Positions 42,201 to 55,419 of a DNA stretch of 64,000 nucleotides are shown one piece after another. How positions within the stretch are numbered: the first letter of the stretch is position 1; the number at the start of each line of letters is the position of its first letter. Under the pieces are notes generated by a model, which was given only the letters and a program-made list of their open reading frames with translations, did not search any database and was not told the origin of the DNA. Made by a program: the position numbers and the translations under genes. The DNA comes from Opisthocomus hoazin (lineage: Eukaryota; Chordata; Aves; Opisthocomiformes; Opisthocomidae), in the NCBI RefSeq assembly GCF_030867145.1, contig NC_134414.1, positions 20,168,518-20,232,517 on the forward strand, given 5' to 3'.

Positions 42201-42460
42201 CTCCTGTTTCATACATATGTACCTGCTTTTCCTTACTTTCGGCTCATTATGTTTAACACCATCTGACATACTCCAGGGCACAACCCTTGCCCACACAGCT
42301 TTTCTGCAGCTTTGAAGGCCCCTGGCTTCTAAATGGTCTCTGCTTGGACCCTGTAACACAGCTACTAAGAGCAGCAGACATTTCTTTCACTACAAAAGTT
42401 GGCTATTGACCAAGGAAAAGTGATGGGATAATCTTAAGGCCTTCAGGGTGGGAAATGTAG
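30261..42460. other. Intron 2 segment, nothing recognised apart from simple repeats
   Basis: Twelve kilobases of AT-rich intron. Simple tracts include A-run about 32019-32031, T-run 36549-36565 and a GT/AC-alternating stretch about 41395-41460. No exon 3, mobile element or RNA gene recognised. Short frames such as 32668-33093 plus (141 codons) have no domain and unremarkable context. Confidence 0.5.
36549..36565 (+). repeat. Poly(T) run, 17 nt
   Basis: T homopolymer followed by ataaagcc. Confidence 0.8.
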
Positions 42461-43090
42461 TGTTGTAGTTGAACCCAGCAGCTGGCAGCTAAGCAGTAGG
42501 CAGCCGCTTGCTCACCCCTCCCCTTCCCCCCCAGTGGGATGGGGAGGAGAAATGGACAAAAGGGGAAACTTGTGGGTTGAGGTAAAAGACAGTTTAACAA
42601 GGCAACAAAGGAAATACTACTACTAGTACTACTGGTAATAATACATCTGCAAAACAGACTATGCACAATACAATTTTTCTCACCACATGACAACCAATTC
42701 GCAGCCAGTCCCCGAGCAGCAATCGCAGAACCCCAAAATCATGAATTTTGCTAAATTCCTAAAAAAGTTCAGACTCCCAGACAAGAGAGGATTCGAACTC
42801 ACAAAAACAAGCAAGCAAGATTGCTCACCTGCCAACCCCCATTCATAAACTGAGCATGATGTCCATGGTATGGAATATTTTCATTGACCAGCTAGGCTGG
42901 CTGTCTGGCTGTGCTCCCTCCCAGCTCCTGCACACCTGCTCATCAGCTGAATATGAGAAACTGGAAAAAGTCCTTGATTTCATAGCAACAGCTGAAAACA
43001 CCAGTGTTACCAACATTCTTCTCCTACTAAATCTAAAACACAGCAGCTACTGGGAGGGAAATGAAGTCTGTTGCAGCCGAAACCAGGACA
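42461..43090 (-). mobile_element. Solo LTR of an avian endogenous retrovirus, minus strand, about 630 bp
   Basis: Read on the minus strand the element starts TGTCCTGGTTTCGGCTG (plus 43074-43090) and ends in GGGTTCAACTACAACA (plus 42461-42476), a TG...CA structure. It matches an abundant avian LTR I remember, which begins 'tgtcctggttttggctggga' and ends 'ggggttaaaccacgaca'. Matching landmarks on the plus strand are the kept polyadenylation-side stretch (ttgtgggttgaggtaaaaga then cagtttaaca, 42569-42599), a C/T-rich run near 42519-42535, and agcatgatgtccatggtatg at 42853-42872. The TATA-like site is degraded (ttcataaactgagcat on plus). An extra segment of about 100 bases at 42725-42828 is not in the family form I recall. 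Flanks do not show an obvious target duplication. No internal retroviral sequence adjoins it. Confidence 0.8.
42725..42828 (-). other. Extra segment inside the LTR with a tRNA box-B-like motif
   Basis: On the minus strand 42789-42799 reads AGTTCGAATCC, differing by one base from the pol III internal box B consensus GGTTCGANTCC. A weak box-A-like sequence (TTGGCAGGTGAGC) lies about 25 bases upstream of it at the segment edge. No cloverleaf could be folded by eye, since the T-stem is poorly paired. It may be a tRNA-derived insert, a partial internal duplication of the LTR, or simply a subfamily-specific stretch. Confidence 0.3.
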
Positions 43091-46000
43091 AGCATACCTG
43101 TCACTGTGACCTTGCCCAAGCACCCACTCCCACCTTTAAGCAGCTGAGTGAGCTGGCAGTCCTGCTGACTTTAATTGAACTATTCATGATCTCAGAGTAA
43201 TTCAGGGTCATGAAATATGTATATAAAACCTAAGTTTTCACAGCAGAAAAATAATACAAATATATTTTGTTTTCTGAACAGTTCCTTGTGTTCTACTGTA
43301 GCAGGCAATTTGTATAGTTTGTGTTGTGTGATTGTGATATGGGATTTAACTGTATAAATATTTTGACAATCTGAACAAGTGATGTCTTTAATTAGTAAGC
43401 ATTGCTTTAAAAGAGCAAGTAGAATATTAACTAAAACTCTATTATGTTTTCATTTTACTGACTGATAAACATCTACAATGTTTTTGAGACCATTATGAAT
43501 TGATGTTTGCATTTGCTGACTGACCACAAGCAGTTGAAAACATCAGAGCACTCTACTGTCCCACATTCCGAGTTTCGTGTAATTTACTATTATGCATCAT
43601 GATTTTTGTGGAATGGCCATTAAAGCTTTACCTTATGTTTTGTGAAGAGAGCCGCAGTGATTGTACACTGAGGATTTGTCATGCCTGACAAATCAAATAA
43701 TACGTTCTCCTGCACTGGGACCAGTGCCCACCAGTACACTCCAAATTAAGCCACGAAGGGCATACTTAATCATACTGATGAGTATAGTTAGAGATGTAGA
43801 GGAAGACATTCAAGTTGAGTAAACCTCACAGGAGAAAACGAACCAAAGCAGCACAGCGCTGAACTGCGAACACCGTACGTGGCAACTGCTTGTGCCAAGC
43901 TCTGATCCCTGTGCTCGCGGCAGAGGCAGGGGCCGGGCATACGGTGGGGCCATGTCGCTGCCTGCGTCCCTGCCAACCAGCCAGCCCTGTGCCCATGGAC
44001 GCTGCGGCTGCTGTGGGCTCCTCACACTGCAGAGTCAGTGCTGAGCACTGCTAGAGATCAGGAGCACTACTCTGTAATTCGTACGGGGCCTTTTCTAGAA
44101 GGTGGTTGTCATGCACTATTAAAGATTGCATCTCGTTGTGCTCCATTGACTAAAAATTATATTTTAAACCTTTAAAATATACATCACAGTGTCTGCAGAG
44201 TATAACATTAACAAGCTTGTACTGTGCCAGGTTGACTGACAAGATAATATATATTTGAATAAAAAATGACGGTGGAGCTCCACCAGATTTCTCTGGAATT
44301 CAAGCAGCAATTAAACATTACTCAGTCGTCTTTGTACCACAAATTAATGAAGAGATAGAACAATCAACGAGGAAGCTCACAGCCAGAAAATAGCATTTAC
44401 GTAAAGTGATGATTAATAGGAAGTCAATATTTACTGCACTGTAAATACACCAAATCTTTCCTTTTTTTCAGAATTCAAATATGGCGCCATGGTAAAAGTA
44501 ATTTCTCTACAGTGATGACTACTGTAGCTGCAAACAACTATCACATATACCAAATGCTATTAGTACTTGCACTTGCCACAGAAATTAGAATTAGAAAAGG
44601 TTGCATACAATTCTTAAATGAGGGCAGCGTAACTAGCTCTGGGCAATAATTCAGACTGTCCGATCATATCAGTTTTACAAGAGGACAGTGACTAACAATC
44701 GGTCTCTAGTACCAGGAATAGTGAGAGCAGCTTGGGACGGGATGCTGGATGTGGAGATTCAGGTTATGGGTTATTTCAGTGCTGCTGCCTCAGGTGGAAG
44801 CATCTTGCTTTTTGTAGCATTAACTGTAGATGAAGGACCCTGTTGGAGGCAGCTAAGGCTAGGCAGCATCAGGGAGGTCAGTGGTATTTAAGAATAAAAG
44901 AGTTGAATACATATGCAAGTGTTTCTTGCATGTAGTGGTATAATTGCAAGGGCTCGGACCTCGTGGACATTTGAAAGGAATCTGCTACTTCAAGATGCTG
45001 GGTTAGATTTGCAGTGTGAGGTAACACTGTGACCATGTATGGAATGTTAACCTGCGTAGGTGGCAGTAAGCGTGGTACTGCCACTGAATAACACCAGGAA
45101 TTCACTGTTGAAGAAAAGTCATACCTCAATATTAAAATTGATGATGGATTAAAAAAGCATAAAATTAGCTGAAGTGAATAAAATAACAACTTAAGAGACA
45201 GTATTTAAGAAAAGAACTCCATGTTCCTATCAATATACTGGAACAGGAACAAAATCTCACTAACATAAAGTGTAACAAACTTTTTTATTCAGTTCCAAGG
45301 TACTGCTTGACAGCTTGTTTCCTCAGTTCAGTAAAACACATGGTGGACATGACAAAGGATAATCAAAATATATCACTCTCTAAACCTTAATTCATTATGA
45401 TATTGGAGAGAAAATCCTGTACTTAAGGTTGCACTGCCACATTCAGGCTCACAAAATATTGTTGTAGCCAAGTAATAATGCTGAAATGCCAGTCATGTTT
45501 TTATTCAGGCAATGTTCAAAGTAGTTAACAGACAGATTCACTAAAATTTATGTTGTAATTAATAGAAAATGGTTTATGATTTCAGATGTCCTAGCATTTG
45601 CCTTAACTGGAGGTGACTTCTTTTTGAAGCTAGAATAAACTCTTAAAAACTTCGAAGTTTCCAAGTGTGGAAAATGTGGTTTTTTCTGCTTAGGATAATG
45701 GATGGAAACTTTTTTGTTTTACACATATAGCCAAGAGAGCACTTAATTTTCAGTCCTTATGTTTAACATGCATAGTATATTCTTGAATGAAGAAATATGT
45801 TCTCTGTCTTGCTCGAAGTTTATTTTGTTTCATACAAGTACTGTTTAAACCAGATGGAAGTCAGAACATGATCTGTGAATTCAGGGTCATAGTGAGGGTT
45901 CCAGTGTTGCTGCTGAGTCCTAGAAAGAAGTGTATGTGTGTTTCAAAATGAACAAATTTACATTTTATACAATTAGCTTTGAGATAGAGTTTTTAAAGTA

Positions 46001-48429
46001 ATATAATGCAAATATACTTCATATTCACCGATCATAGCAAGTCTTTTTGTGCTAGGGATTTCTGGAAAAGGGAGATATTTTTCCAGATACTTTATTTTTG
46101 ACAAGAGACTTTGGGAACAAAATGTATATTTTTTCAAAGGATTTCTGTGGCTTATTTTGAAAAGTGAACAGAATTAAAATCTTAACTAAAATTGATGATT
46201 TTTACTTTGGATTAAGAAATTTTTATGCTTGTATTTTCATCCTTTGGAGCTGAAAAAATGTAACTCATACTGTAACCTGTTTTAAAATACTATTTTAAAG
46301 AAAAAAGGGAGAAGAAATGGAAGTTTCTCCGCTGAACAAATCAAAACTTTCGTCCAAAAAATTTTGCAAAAATACCTGCCACTTCTAACCTGCTTTATGA
46401 TGTATGTTTCCTAGTAGGAGAGGCACAGTAAGATAGCACAGCTAGACTCTTTAGCTGACACCTTTCTCAGTATCAGTCTCGTAAGAATTCATATTTTCTT
46501 GTGGCAAGGGAAGGTAATCATATTTGCAATAAAAAAATTTCCATGTTCAGTCTGGAGAAATAAATGCATTGTCAGAGAAAATGCCTTTATGAGTTGGGTA
46601 AAGCCAAGCTACTGTTAAAGTTACTTTGCCTTTTGAAATTTCTGTTGCATATTCTCTGTAGAGAGATGGTCTCATGTACCTGGGCACACTATTCAACAAT
46701 GTGCTTAGGCTTTTCAGTGTCTTTTGTCCCCCTCTGTATTTTGAATAGATGTGATGTTGTATTATTTGGTATTAGGAAACCATCATTATTTAGTTTCAGA
46801 AACTCTAGTGATATTATTAAGAATGGAATATTATTTCCTCAGAAGAATATATTGTAAAAGTAACACTAGGCTGTAGTTTTGGAGGAATGATACAAACCAG
46901 ACGACCTCTGTGTCCACTATCGATTTGGTTTAATCTAATTAAAAGCTAAATGAAATGGTCACTGATGAAATGCAGATGAGCAATAACTCAGTATTTTGGC
47001 TTCACAGTTCTTTGTCAGCATTGGCTTGCTTGGCAGTTAGGAGTGTTATGAAATCTTTTTAATACCTGACATGCTCCCTTGTTGCCTGGTAGGAGCCACT
47101 TGCACTGTGGTTGCCTTGCCAGGGTGGGCTGTCTGACTGCAGTGCGAGCCAGAAATGTACTTTCCTGCTTGAAGTCCTAAAATATCCTGTCTTGGCATCT
47201 CACCTCGGATCCTCATCAGGCCATGCTGCTTTTCATTGCCATACGTAGACATGAAGGACAAGCTTCTGCACTGCTTTGTACAAGGTGAGTATAAAGCACT
47301 GTCAGAGACACATGAGTGGTATGCAACTCTTTCTAACATCGTCTGGTGGGGTTTTTTGGCCAAATGTAGGTGCCTATAGGAAGGGTGAAGCAGAGGCGTG
47401 TCAGCTTGAGTTTCTGGTTTGGAGACGGTGCAACGGGAGCTTGGGTTCCTACTGTTTTGACAGAGGAAGCCTGAGCTGGTGTTGGTGGAGGTATCTGAAT
47501 AAGCTCATGTGATTCAGATCATGATATAATCATTTCTAGGATGGTTATCTTTATTGCAGTAGTAGTTACATGCCATCAGCACTTATTTTGCATGCAGCAG
47601 ATCACACTGTGTTGTGGGCCTTTTTTTGGGGGTGGGGGAACCGATACTTTAATTTTTTTTTTGCTAGATCCCAGTAGATTCTTGGGAGCTGAAGGATTAA
47701 TCCTTAGAAATCAAACCTGTGTGGTACTGAGCTAGAAGGACTACCCTTTTTGTACTGAGATTTCTGGTTTGTGTGTATCATGTTTGTGAGTGTGGCTGAG
47801 ACTATACCCGATAGCTTTTGGTTTGTATGTGCTTTGGAATTTTCACAGTGTGGATACGCTGTGTAAATCATTATCCTAAAAAAAAGGGTAATGTATTTAA
47901 GGAAGTTTTACTTCTGCATAATCTTGTGTATTTTTCTCTTTGGACACTAAGGTATTGAAGCCATCACATAGATTTATGACTGACTTGGAGGACTCAAAGC
48001 AACTCAACAAGTTTTTTTTTTATGTGCCCATTTGCTATCTATTTCAGGTGAACTTCATAGATACTTTTTATACCTGAGTCAGTCTGTAAATCCCTGAATA
48101 TTATTAATGCATAAACTCTGTTTTGAAAGTATAACATTTATCATGCATTCAACTTTTCAGTTTAAATATTAATATTAAGTGTTGATTTAGTATAAAAATA
48201 CTGAATATTGAGTATATAAAATACTGAATTTGGAACATGAAGTATGCAGAGAAGTAGATAGCTGAGAGCAGCTTATGTGAGTCATCAAAGAAGATTTAGA
48301 CTGTGAGGTGTCATATCATGAATGTGTCACACTGATTTTCTAGTTCAGTTTTTCACTACCAAAGAGTCAGTCTGATGGAAGCATTTCATTTCAACAAGTC
48401 ACAGATTGTGGTAACCACATTTACTGTAT
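43091..48429. other. Intron 2 segment with one small CpG-rich patch (43850-44030)
   Basis: AT-rich intron apart from about 43850-44030, which carries about a dozen CpG dinucleotides within 170 bases. A YY1-like aatatggcgccatgg occurs at about 44478-44492. No coding exon or named repeat recognised. Confidence 0.5.
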
Positions 48430-48560
48430 ATTATTATTGTCTATATTTATAATTTGAAGGTGGTAACATCTAAGACATGCCATGCTAGGCACTATATCAG
48501 CAGAAGGAAGCCAGTCCCTGCCCAAGGAGAGCTGTCATCTAAGACATGAAGTCATGGATG
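48430..48560 (+). repeat. Old amniote interspersed repeat fragment (second copy)
   Basis: The blocks attattgtctatatttataa, tgctaggcactatatcagca and cagtccctgcccaaggagag, then ctaag, align with the same decayed family as 7195-7305, in the same orientation. Confidence 0.5.
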
Positions 48561-51500
48561 GAGAGATTAGGAGTCCAAAAATAGAAAGAATAAATCATCA
48601 GTGCTCATACGGGCAGGTAATGTTAAGGTAGTAATGGTACCAAACTGTATAATATTCATGGATGCAACAGTTGTACTGGTATGAGAAAGGAGGAAAATAG
48701 GTATTTTAGCCTATATTTTCAACTGCAGGTGTCTAATATCAAGTATTCAAACTAATAGCTTGGGAGACGTGAGAATCTCTTACCATTCCCACTGAACTTA
48801 ACTGGTGTAGAGGCCTGAGGGCAGCTCTCACAATCAGGCCTGACTTTACGAATTCACATATGGAGGTGTTGGCCTTTATGTCCTCCTCATATGTAAGTGT
48901 GTTTCTTAGTAATTTGCATCCAGCAGTTCCTTGTAAAGGTTGTTTATTTACTGCATAATGATAATTCTAGCAATTTCTCATGTTTCTAAGAGTATAGTAG
49001 GAAGGCAGAACAAGATGAATGAAATTGTGGAGGAGAGACCTGTACCTGTCCACAAATAGAAGTTAAACAGTTCAGTTTTGCCAGGAGCATAAATATGTAA
49101 ACCCTACACAAAGATGTGCAACATATTCTGTAATTCTCTTCCTATTTCAGGGCAAAAGCCTGGCTTTTAGGAACTGAGCTCGAGAGCAGCTTTCTGGTAG
49201 TGCTGATGTAGTAGTGTTCAGGACTTGATGCTTACAAGAATGAAAACTTGGAGGCTGTGTATTCTTCTGAAAGACATGCTGGGAATTGGCCTTTAGCACC
49301 TATAGAGAAGGAAAATCAAGACAAACAAAAGTATTCTTGGATATAAATTGCTTTCGATACTGTTAGCAAAGCTTCACCCTTCTCATTTTCTCTGTGTCCC
49401 TTTTGCTTCTCCACATAGCTTTCTTTCATGCATTTATTAAATATTAATTAGATGGTAATATACTCTATAAAATTACAGGAAACGTTCCCACGATTTTATG
49501 CTTTGAGCTTTGCAAAATCAGTAAGGAAATACATGAAAACACTAGTACAGATGTAGTGTAGTTATATTCACTTCTGCCATGTAAGTCTGTACTGAATTTG
49601 TCTCATGGTTGTAAAACGTCTAGAAAACCGACATTTTTGCAAAAATGCAATAGTAAACAATAGAGTCATAATAAAATTGAAGCAGTTGTTCTTTCTGCCT
49701 TCTTACTTCCTAATTCACCTTTGGAGGGTATAAAATAACTCACTAATTTAAAGATAAATGTGAACAGAATAAAATTATGTAAGTAATGTTTCAAGGTCAA
49801 GTATATGTTTGCAGATCTGATAGCCACCGTATGTACCTCCTGTGTACCTGCAGGGATTGAGAAGGGTGCAGTATGCCCATGCTGAATTTGTGAAAGGGAA
49901 AATGTGGCACAGGGCTTCAGTTCGCTGTAGTTGTTTTTACTTTAGTTTTTGTGATCAGCCTCCTGAAAAGAAGGTTTTGGCAAGTTGTCTTCATTGGAAC
50001 TTTTGGAAAAACAGCTAGAAACACCTCAATTACAAAGGAGCTTTATGGCTTACATGTGTTGATGCTGACTGAGTTGTTGCATTGTTCTGGAAGCTCCTTA
50101 GATGGTTTCTTATGCTGTGGCTGCAGTTTGTGCCAGATGCAGTGTCTGTATCTTGGTTGCTGCTAGACCTAGAGGTGTTTCCTACTTCTAAGGTCTGGTT
50201 GTAGATCCTACCTGTGCCTCAAATTCATACTCCAACACAAACTTATTTCTAAAATTGTATGCTTACCTGTGTGTTCCTGAATTTAATTAATTTCTAATCA
50301 TAATTGCAAATACTGTACAAGGCAGATAGATAGATAAAACTCACTCTAGATAAATAGTGACATACTGAATGGTGTAAACATGCTGAGAACTTGGCATATT
50401 CCTTAGCAACTCTTTGCTATACAACAGCATATTGCAAGGTAAATCAGCTAGTTTATACATCAATGGCACAAGACTTTGAAGACTTGGAGTTCAGTAGAGA
50501 ATAGGAACGGACACTTCTAGAGTGCCTTCTGTGCACCATACTTCTTCCCATGCCAGTGCCCTGAAGTCATCTCAACCTCCTGCCTCGTCATCTGGATTAT
50601 GTGCTTCCTTGGGTCATTCTCCCCACAGGACAGTCCTTCCTTCTGTATTCCCTTGGTTGTCAGTTTGAAAATGCTGAGTTGCTTACACAGGTCCTTCATT
50701 TAGTATCTCCACTATGTCTTCATGTTCTCCTCTGAACTCGTCCTCTTCACCTGCATCACTAGATCATCACCCTCATGAGTAGTGTTACACAGCACTTGTG
50801 GCATAAACAGATTCTGGTAAACCCTCAGCCTTGCAGGTTTGGCATCCTGTCACTTTTACATCTGGAGAAGATATTTCTATGAAGGCAGCTGCAAGAGTGT
50901 GCCTGTACTCAGATAGTTCACAACTGATTTAGGAAAGCACCCTCAGAGAATAAAAGAATCTACTGTTTACATTTGTAGTGGCACTGTTAATGTTTTATCC
51001 ATTGTTAATTTAGAAGATGCTTGCCATGAAACCTATGCTCATTTGAAGCAAAAGTGCGTATTATTTGCTTGAACAGTTACAATGCCCCTTCTGTCATATA
51101 CACAGGTTACTAAAAATGTTAGTTCAGTTTTTCATTACTTGTTCTTTGTGCAGCTGCTAAAGCAAAAGCTTTGTCATAATGCCGCCTACACAAGTTTCTG
51201 GAATAGAAGAGAACTAGTAACAGATATTATTAGGAGGATAAAAAAATCCAGTGTCCAAAAGGACTGCATTAATTACAAACTCTAAATCCTAAACATGGAC
51301 CCTACTTCATGAGCCTTCCATGAAGGTATTTTCTCTTGTAGACAGCTTTTTTTGCTTATTTTTAGTGTTACTTTAATGAATGTGCAATCTAAAAGACAAA
51401 ATTACATCCTGCACTCATAAACTGAACATGATACAGAATCAGGGAGCAATAGTTCTGCAACAGACAAATACTATTGAGTTGCATTATATCCTGCGTGGCA

Positions 51501-54500
51501 TTAGTGAGCATATGAATTGAGCTGATGTTACTTTTTCTCCCAGTTGTCACCAAATGGATCACCACATTTAAATAGCGCTAGTCATCTGTTTTATTTCTAC
51601 TTTATATTATCCAGTGTGAAGTAAACAGCACTAAGTAAACAGCAGAATGGTTCAGTACCCTGTGATGATTTATGAACACATGCAATACAGCAATGAAATC
51701 AGAAGCAATTACAGTATAAAAGAAAACAATGTCATTTTTGTGTACACCGGGAAATCTGACATTATATTACCGATTTGGAGTAAATGTGCAGTGAAACCCT
51801 TTCTCATGAAAAGCTTTTAATACCTAATTAACGGCTCCGTTCCTTACTCTGAATTGGACTCCTAACCAGAGTGAAATAGTTGGTGTGCTGCATACTCGCT
51901 GGAGAGAGCAAAAGCTGGTCTAGTCAGCAGTTCGCCTGCATGACCTTTGCATTTCCCTGCCCGAGTATGCGGGGTCCATTTCCTCTCATGCCTGCTATAA
52001 GGAGGGAGATGTAGAGTATCTCCTGCTTAGGATGCACACACTTAACTCCTGTTAATCCTTTTGGGAGTTACACTGTGGTATCAAAGCAAGTATATAGTTT
52101 TAATCTCTAAAGCAGCCCTCTAAGAGGTAACTGGAATTTATGGGTCTTATCAATTTGCAGCAGTGCAGGTGAATAAAAAGAGTCTTTAAAATAAAGCAAC
52201 TGCTGACTCAGCCTAGATGGAGGCTTGGGAGTAAAACTGAAAATTCAACAGTGCTAGTCCCTCCTCATCTATCAGCTGATTGAAAGTATTGCCCTTTTCC
52301 TGCTAATCCTCAGAGACTGGTGTAATGTAAACAATTGGAGATATGGGTGTCTAAATAACAGGAGATCACTAGTGTTTGGAGACCCTTTAAAGGGTAGCTC
52401 CTCAGGGTATCCTCCCACAGCTGACGTGGAGAAATTCAAAATATTAAGGTTTACTTTACATCTGAAAGCTAACAAAATTGTTTGGGTAAATTCCGTAGAG
52501 CTCACCAACATGGAAACGGTTCAGCTAAGATTTCCTTTGCTATCAAAAGCAGTAGGAGCATCTGCACGTGATCACTTTTATATTTTGATTACTTGAGACA
52601 AGTAAGGTTCGATAGTCATCCTATTGTAACAGCTACCCAAATAGCTCACTGCCAATATGTGTTGAATAATAGTATCATTGTGTAACATCAGATTTATGTA
52701 ATATGCTGTTGTCAAATGATAGATAATAGAAATGCAGGTTTGTTCTATGGTACTGCGATGAGCACATTTTGAATCTACATTGGAGGCTCAACCTAAATTA
52801 AATGAAAGATCACTTCAACCCACAAATAATTATGTTACCCTTCCAATCATCCAAATGGCTCAAATGTCTGCTTAATGTTTGTAAATATGTTGAAAAATGG
52901 ATCCTAACATACAGCTTGGGAATAAACAGCAAAGATGGAGATGCTGTTCCTGCTGATAATTTAAAATTAACATACTTTCAGGCAGTTCTGTTTATTTCCT
53001 TAGGTGCTGGTGATATGATGAGTAATAGGAAAAAGTACAGTGGAATAAGAGCGCTCATATGTAGAAAATAAATATTATTTCTCAGAGTTAATGAAAAAAG
53101 AGCAATGGTGTCTTGAAAAGCTGAAAATGTTCAGTGGGGTTTCTGATAATCTGCTACCAATTAATTTCTAATATCTGGTGCTTAATTATTTCTAGAAAAT
53201 AATGGCCTTATAGTTGTTTCACTTAATGTTTTTTTCTTTCTAGCTGTCTAAAACCATTCTGGATGTTAGACATTATTTAGGGTGCTTTAAGAACCAGAAG
53301 ATTGTTCTTAGTTAGTCAGGCAAGGGTTTTTTCAGGTACCATTCAGAAGTGTTACTTCTAGGAAGAAACTAACTACATTCAATTTTGCATGACCATATTG
53401 CAGCCAACTTCTTAGTTTTAAAATGATAAAGAACATTGAATGCTATATTTTAAGGATGCAGAAATTCCAATATTTCTGGGTTTTATTCCCATAGCTTTTT
53501 TCACATTAGTTTTTAATAAAATGTACCCCTACCTATTGAATGCTTACTTCACCATGTAGAATGTAAGAAACAAGGACTATGAACAGAATTCCATAAAGCA
53601 AGTATTGCCTGTAATTGTAGATATGGAGGCATTTTTCATTGCAAATGAAATGAAAAAGTGCAAATAAAAAAACTCTGTGCTTGCAGATATTTATGGAGAA
53701 ATTTCCTGGGACATTAAATGGCTCTTTTCATTCATAATATGGAAGAGTAGCAAGATGCACCTGGTATTTCCGATGAAAGAAATCACACTCAATTTTTTCA
53801 ACTTTCTGAAGTTAAACATATCCATGATCTGAAGAACAGCTTTTACAACAAAAAGCTTTATGGGTTTATTCTGAAGGCTGATAACATGAGACAAAATATC
53901 AGAACAATTAACTGTATGTACAAATCCAGATAACAACAGGGAAAAGAACAAAGTCTTTAAAAACAGGAACATGGAACTTGTTTTGATTACTGTTCTATAA
54001 AGAGAAAATACTTTTGTAAGAACTCATGATATCTCCAGTTCAATTACAAAGAAGATAACATTACAGAAAATGAAGAAATGCAAATCTGACGTTTATGTTC
54101 ATGACATCAAAGTCTAGAGATATGTATTCCATGTCAGAAGTGAAACAAAAGCTGAACCCTAAATCAACTGCTATTCATTATGATTTACATACATGTATGC
54201 AATTAGAAGTGAATGAAACGGTAGAAAAATATGATAATTCACTGTCTTTTCTTAAAAAATTCTCTGTAAACTTTTTCTGTCTTAACTCACAGCTAATGTT
54301 CTTCAAGGACTAGAAAGGGCGAAGCAGGGCCTGGCATGGGTCAGGAGACTCCACTAGAACATTGCCCATGTGTAGCATTGAAAAGTCTTGGCCTCAGGCT
54401 GGTGCTAAGTGAATTCCCTGTCAATGGCAGTGGTCCTTTTCTGGAGCTAGCTGCCGATGTTTTTAATGCTGGTAACCCAACTCCATGTTACAGCCTAGGA

Positions 54501-55419
54501 CTGCTGCCGTACAACTTAGTGCGTGGGTGACCACTGCCTTCCCAATTACCCCGACCTTTTCCTTGTTTGAGCGTGGAGTCAACCATGTTAGACTGAAATG
54601 CCTTCACTGGTGATTTAAGATTTAAAAAGGAAGATTTTGCAGTGGGGCGTTGAGTTTGGGAAGCACTTGTGGGCTCCATTTAGTTCGTTTTGCTGTTGTC
54701 ATGGTGATCTTCAACATGGAGGTGGTAAAAAATAGCCTGAGGTAATAACATTTGCAACTTCCAGCTGCCTGTAAAGTAAATGTGTGTCTGTGACCTTAGA
54801 TTCTAGGATGTATTTTTTTAATAAGCAGTGAATTTCAGTCCCTAAAATAAATGTAAATTTTAAAAAGAACCCTTTGAAATATATACTTACTTAAGTCTAT
54901 AGGACCATTTTTTAAATGCAGTGTAGTTAATAGTATTGAATGTAACTGCATGTTTATGCTTTCAGAATGTGTATCAGAGTTCTTAACTTTCCCCAGGCAG
55001 GCTGTAAGATGCTGTAATCCTCCTAACACCAGCAGTAGAGACAGTCTTGTAAACATGAGAGTTTTCTCCACAAAACTGTGCTTGAAAAATAAATCTGTGC
55101 AATTAGCCAACTATCACTCTGCTCAGCACTTACTCATGCAAATATAAAGTTTCATTATTCGATGGGTCTAATCTAGGTTAAATCTTCAGATCAGGGCTGT
55201 AATTCCTCTGTCTTTTTACATCTGTGATGCTATTTAAAGATGTCATATTGTTGACCTAAATCATAAATTCTCAGACATTTTTTGTCCAAGAAGGTTTGTG
55301 AGCCTGTCTGATTACAAGGTGAATGGAGTGGGGGGAAAAAAAAATTGCATTGCTGGAGGAACTGAAGAGCTATTTTCAGTCTTTGCATTTTCTGAGGTGC
55401 TATGTGAGGAAGCTGTGGA
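48561..55419. other. Intron 2 segment, mostly unrecognised
   Basis: AT-rich intron. At 48770-48850 the minus strand loosely resembles another old amniote repeat (caggcctgattgtgagagct at plus 48824-48843 reversed), low confidence. Nothing else was recognised. Confidence 0.45.

Noticed and set aside
42789-42799. A functional tRNA gene at the box-B-like motif in the LTR
   Set aside because: No cloverleaf: the T-stem is poorly paired and no acceptor or anticodon arms could be found. Kept only as an odd motif.
50517-50830. Minus-strand frame near 50.5 kb as a retrocopy
   Set aside because: Only 60 codons, no recognised protein, no poly(A) tail or flanking repeats.
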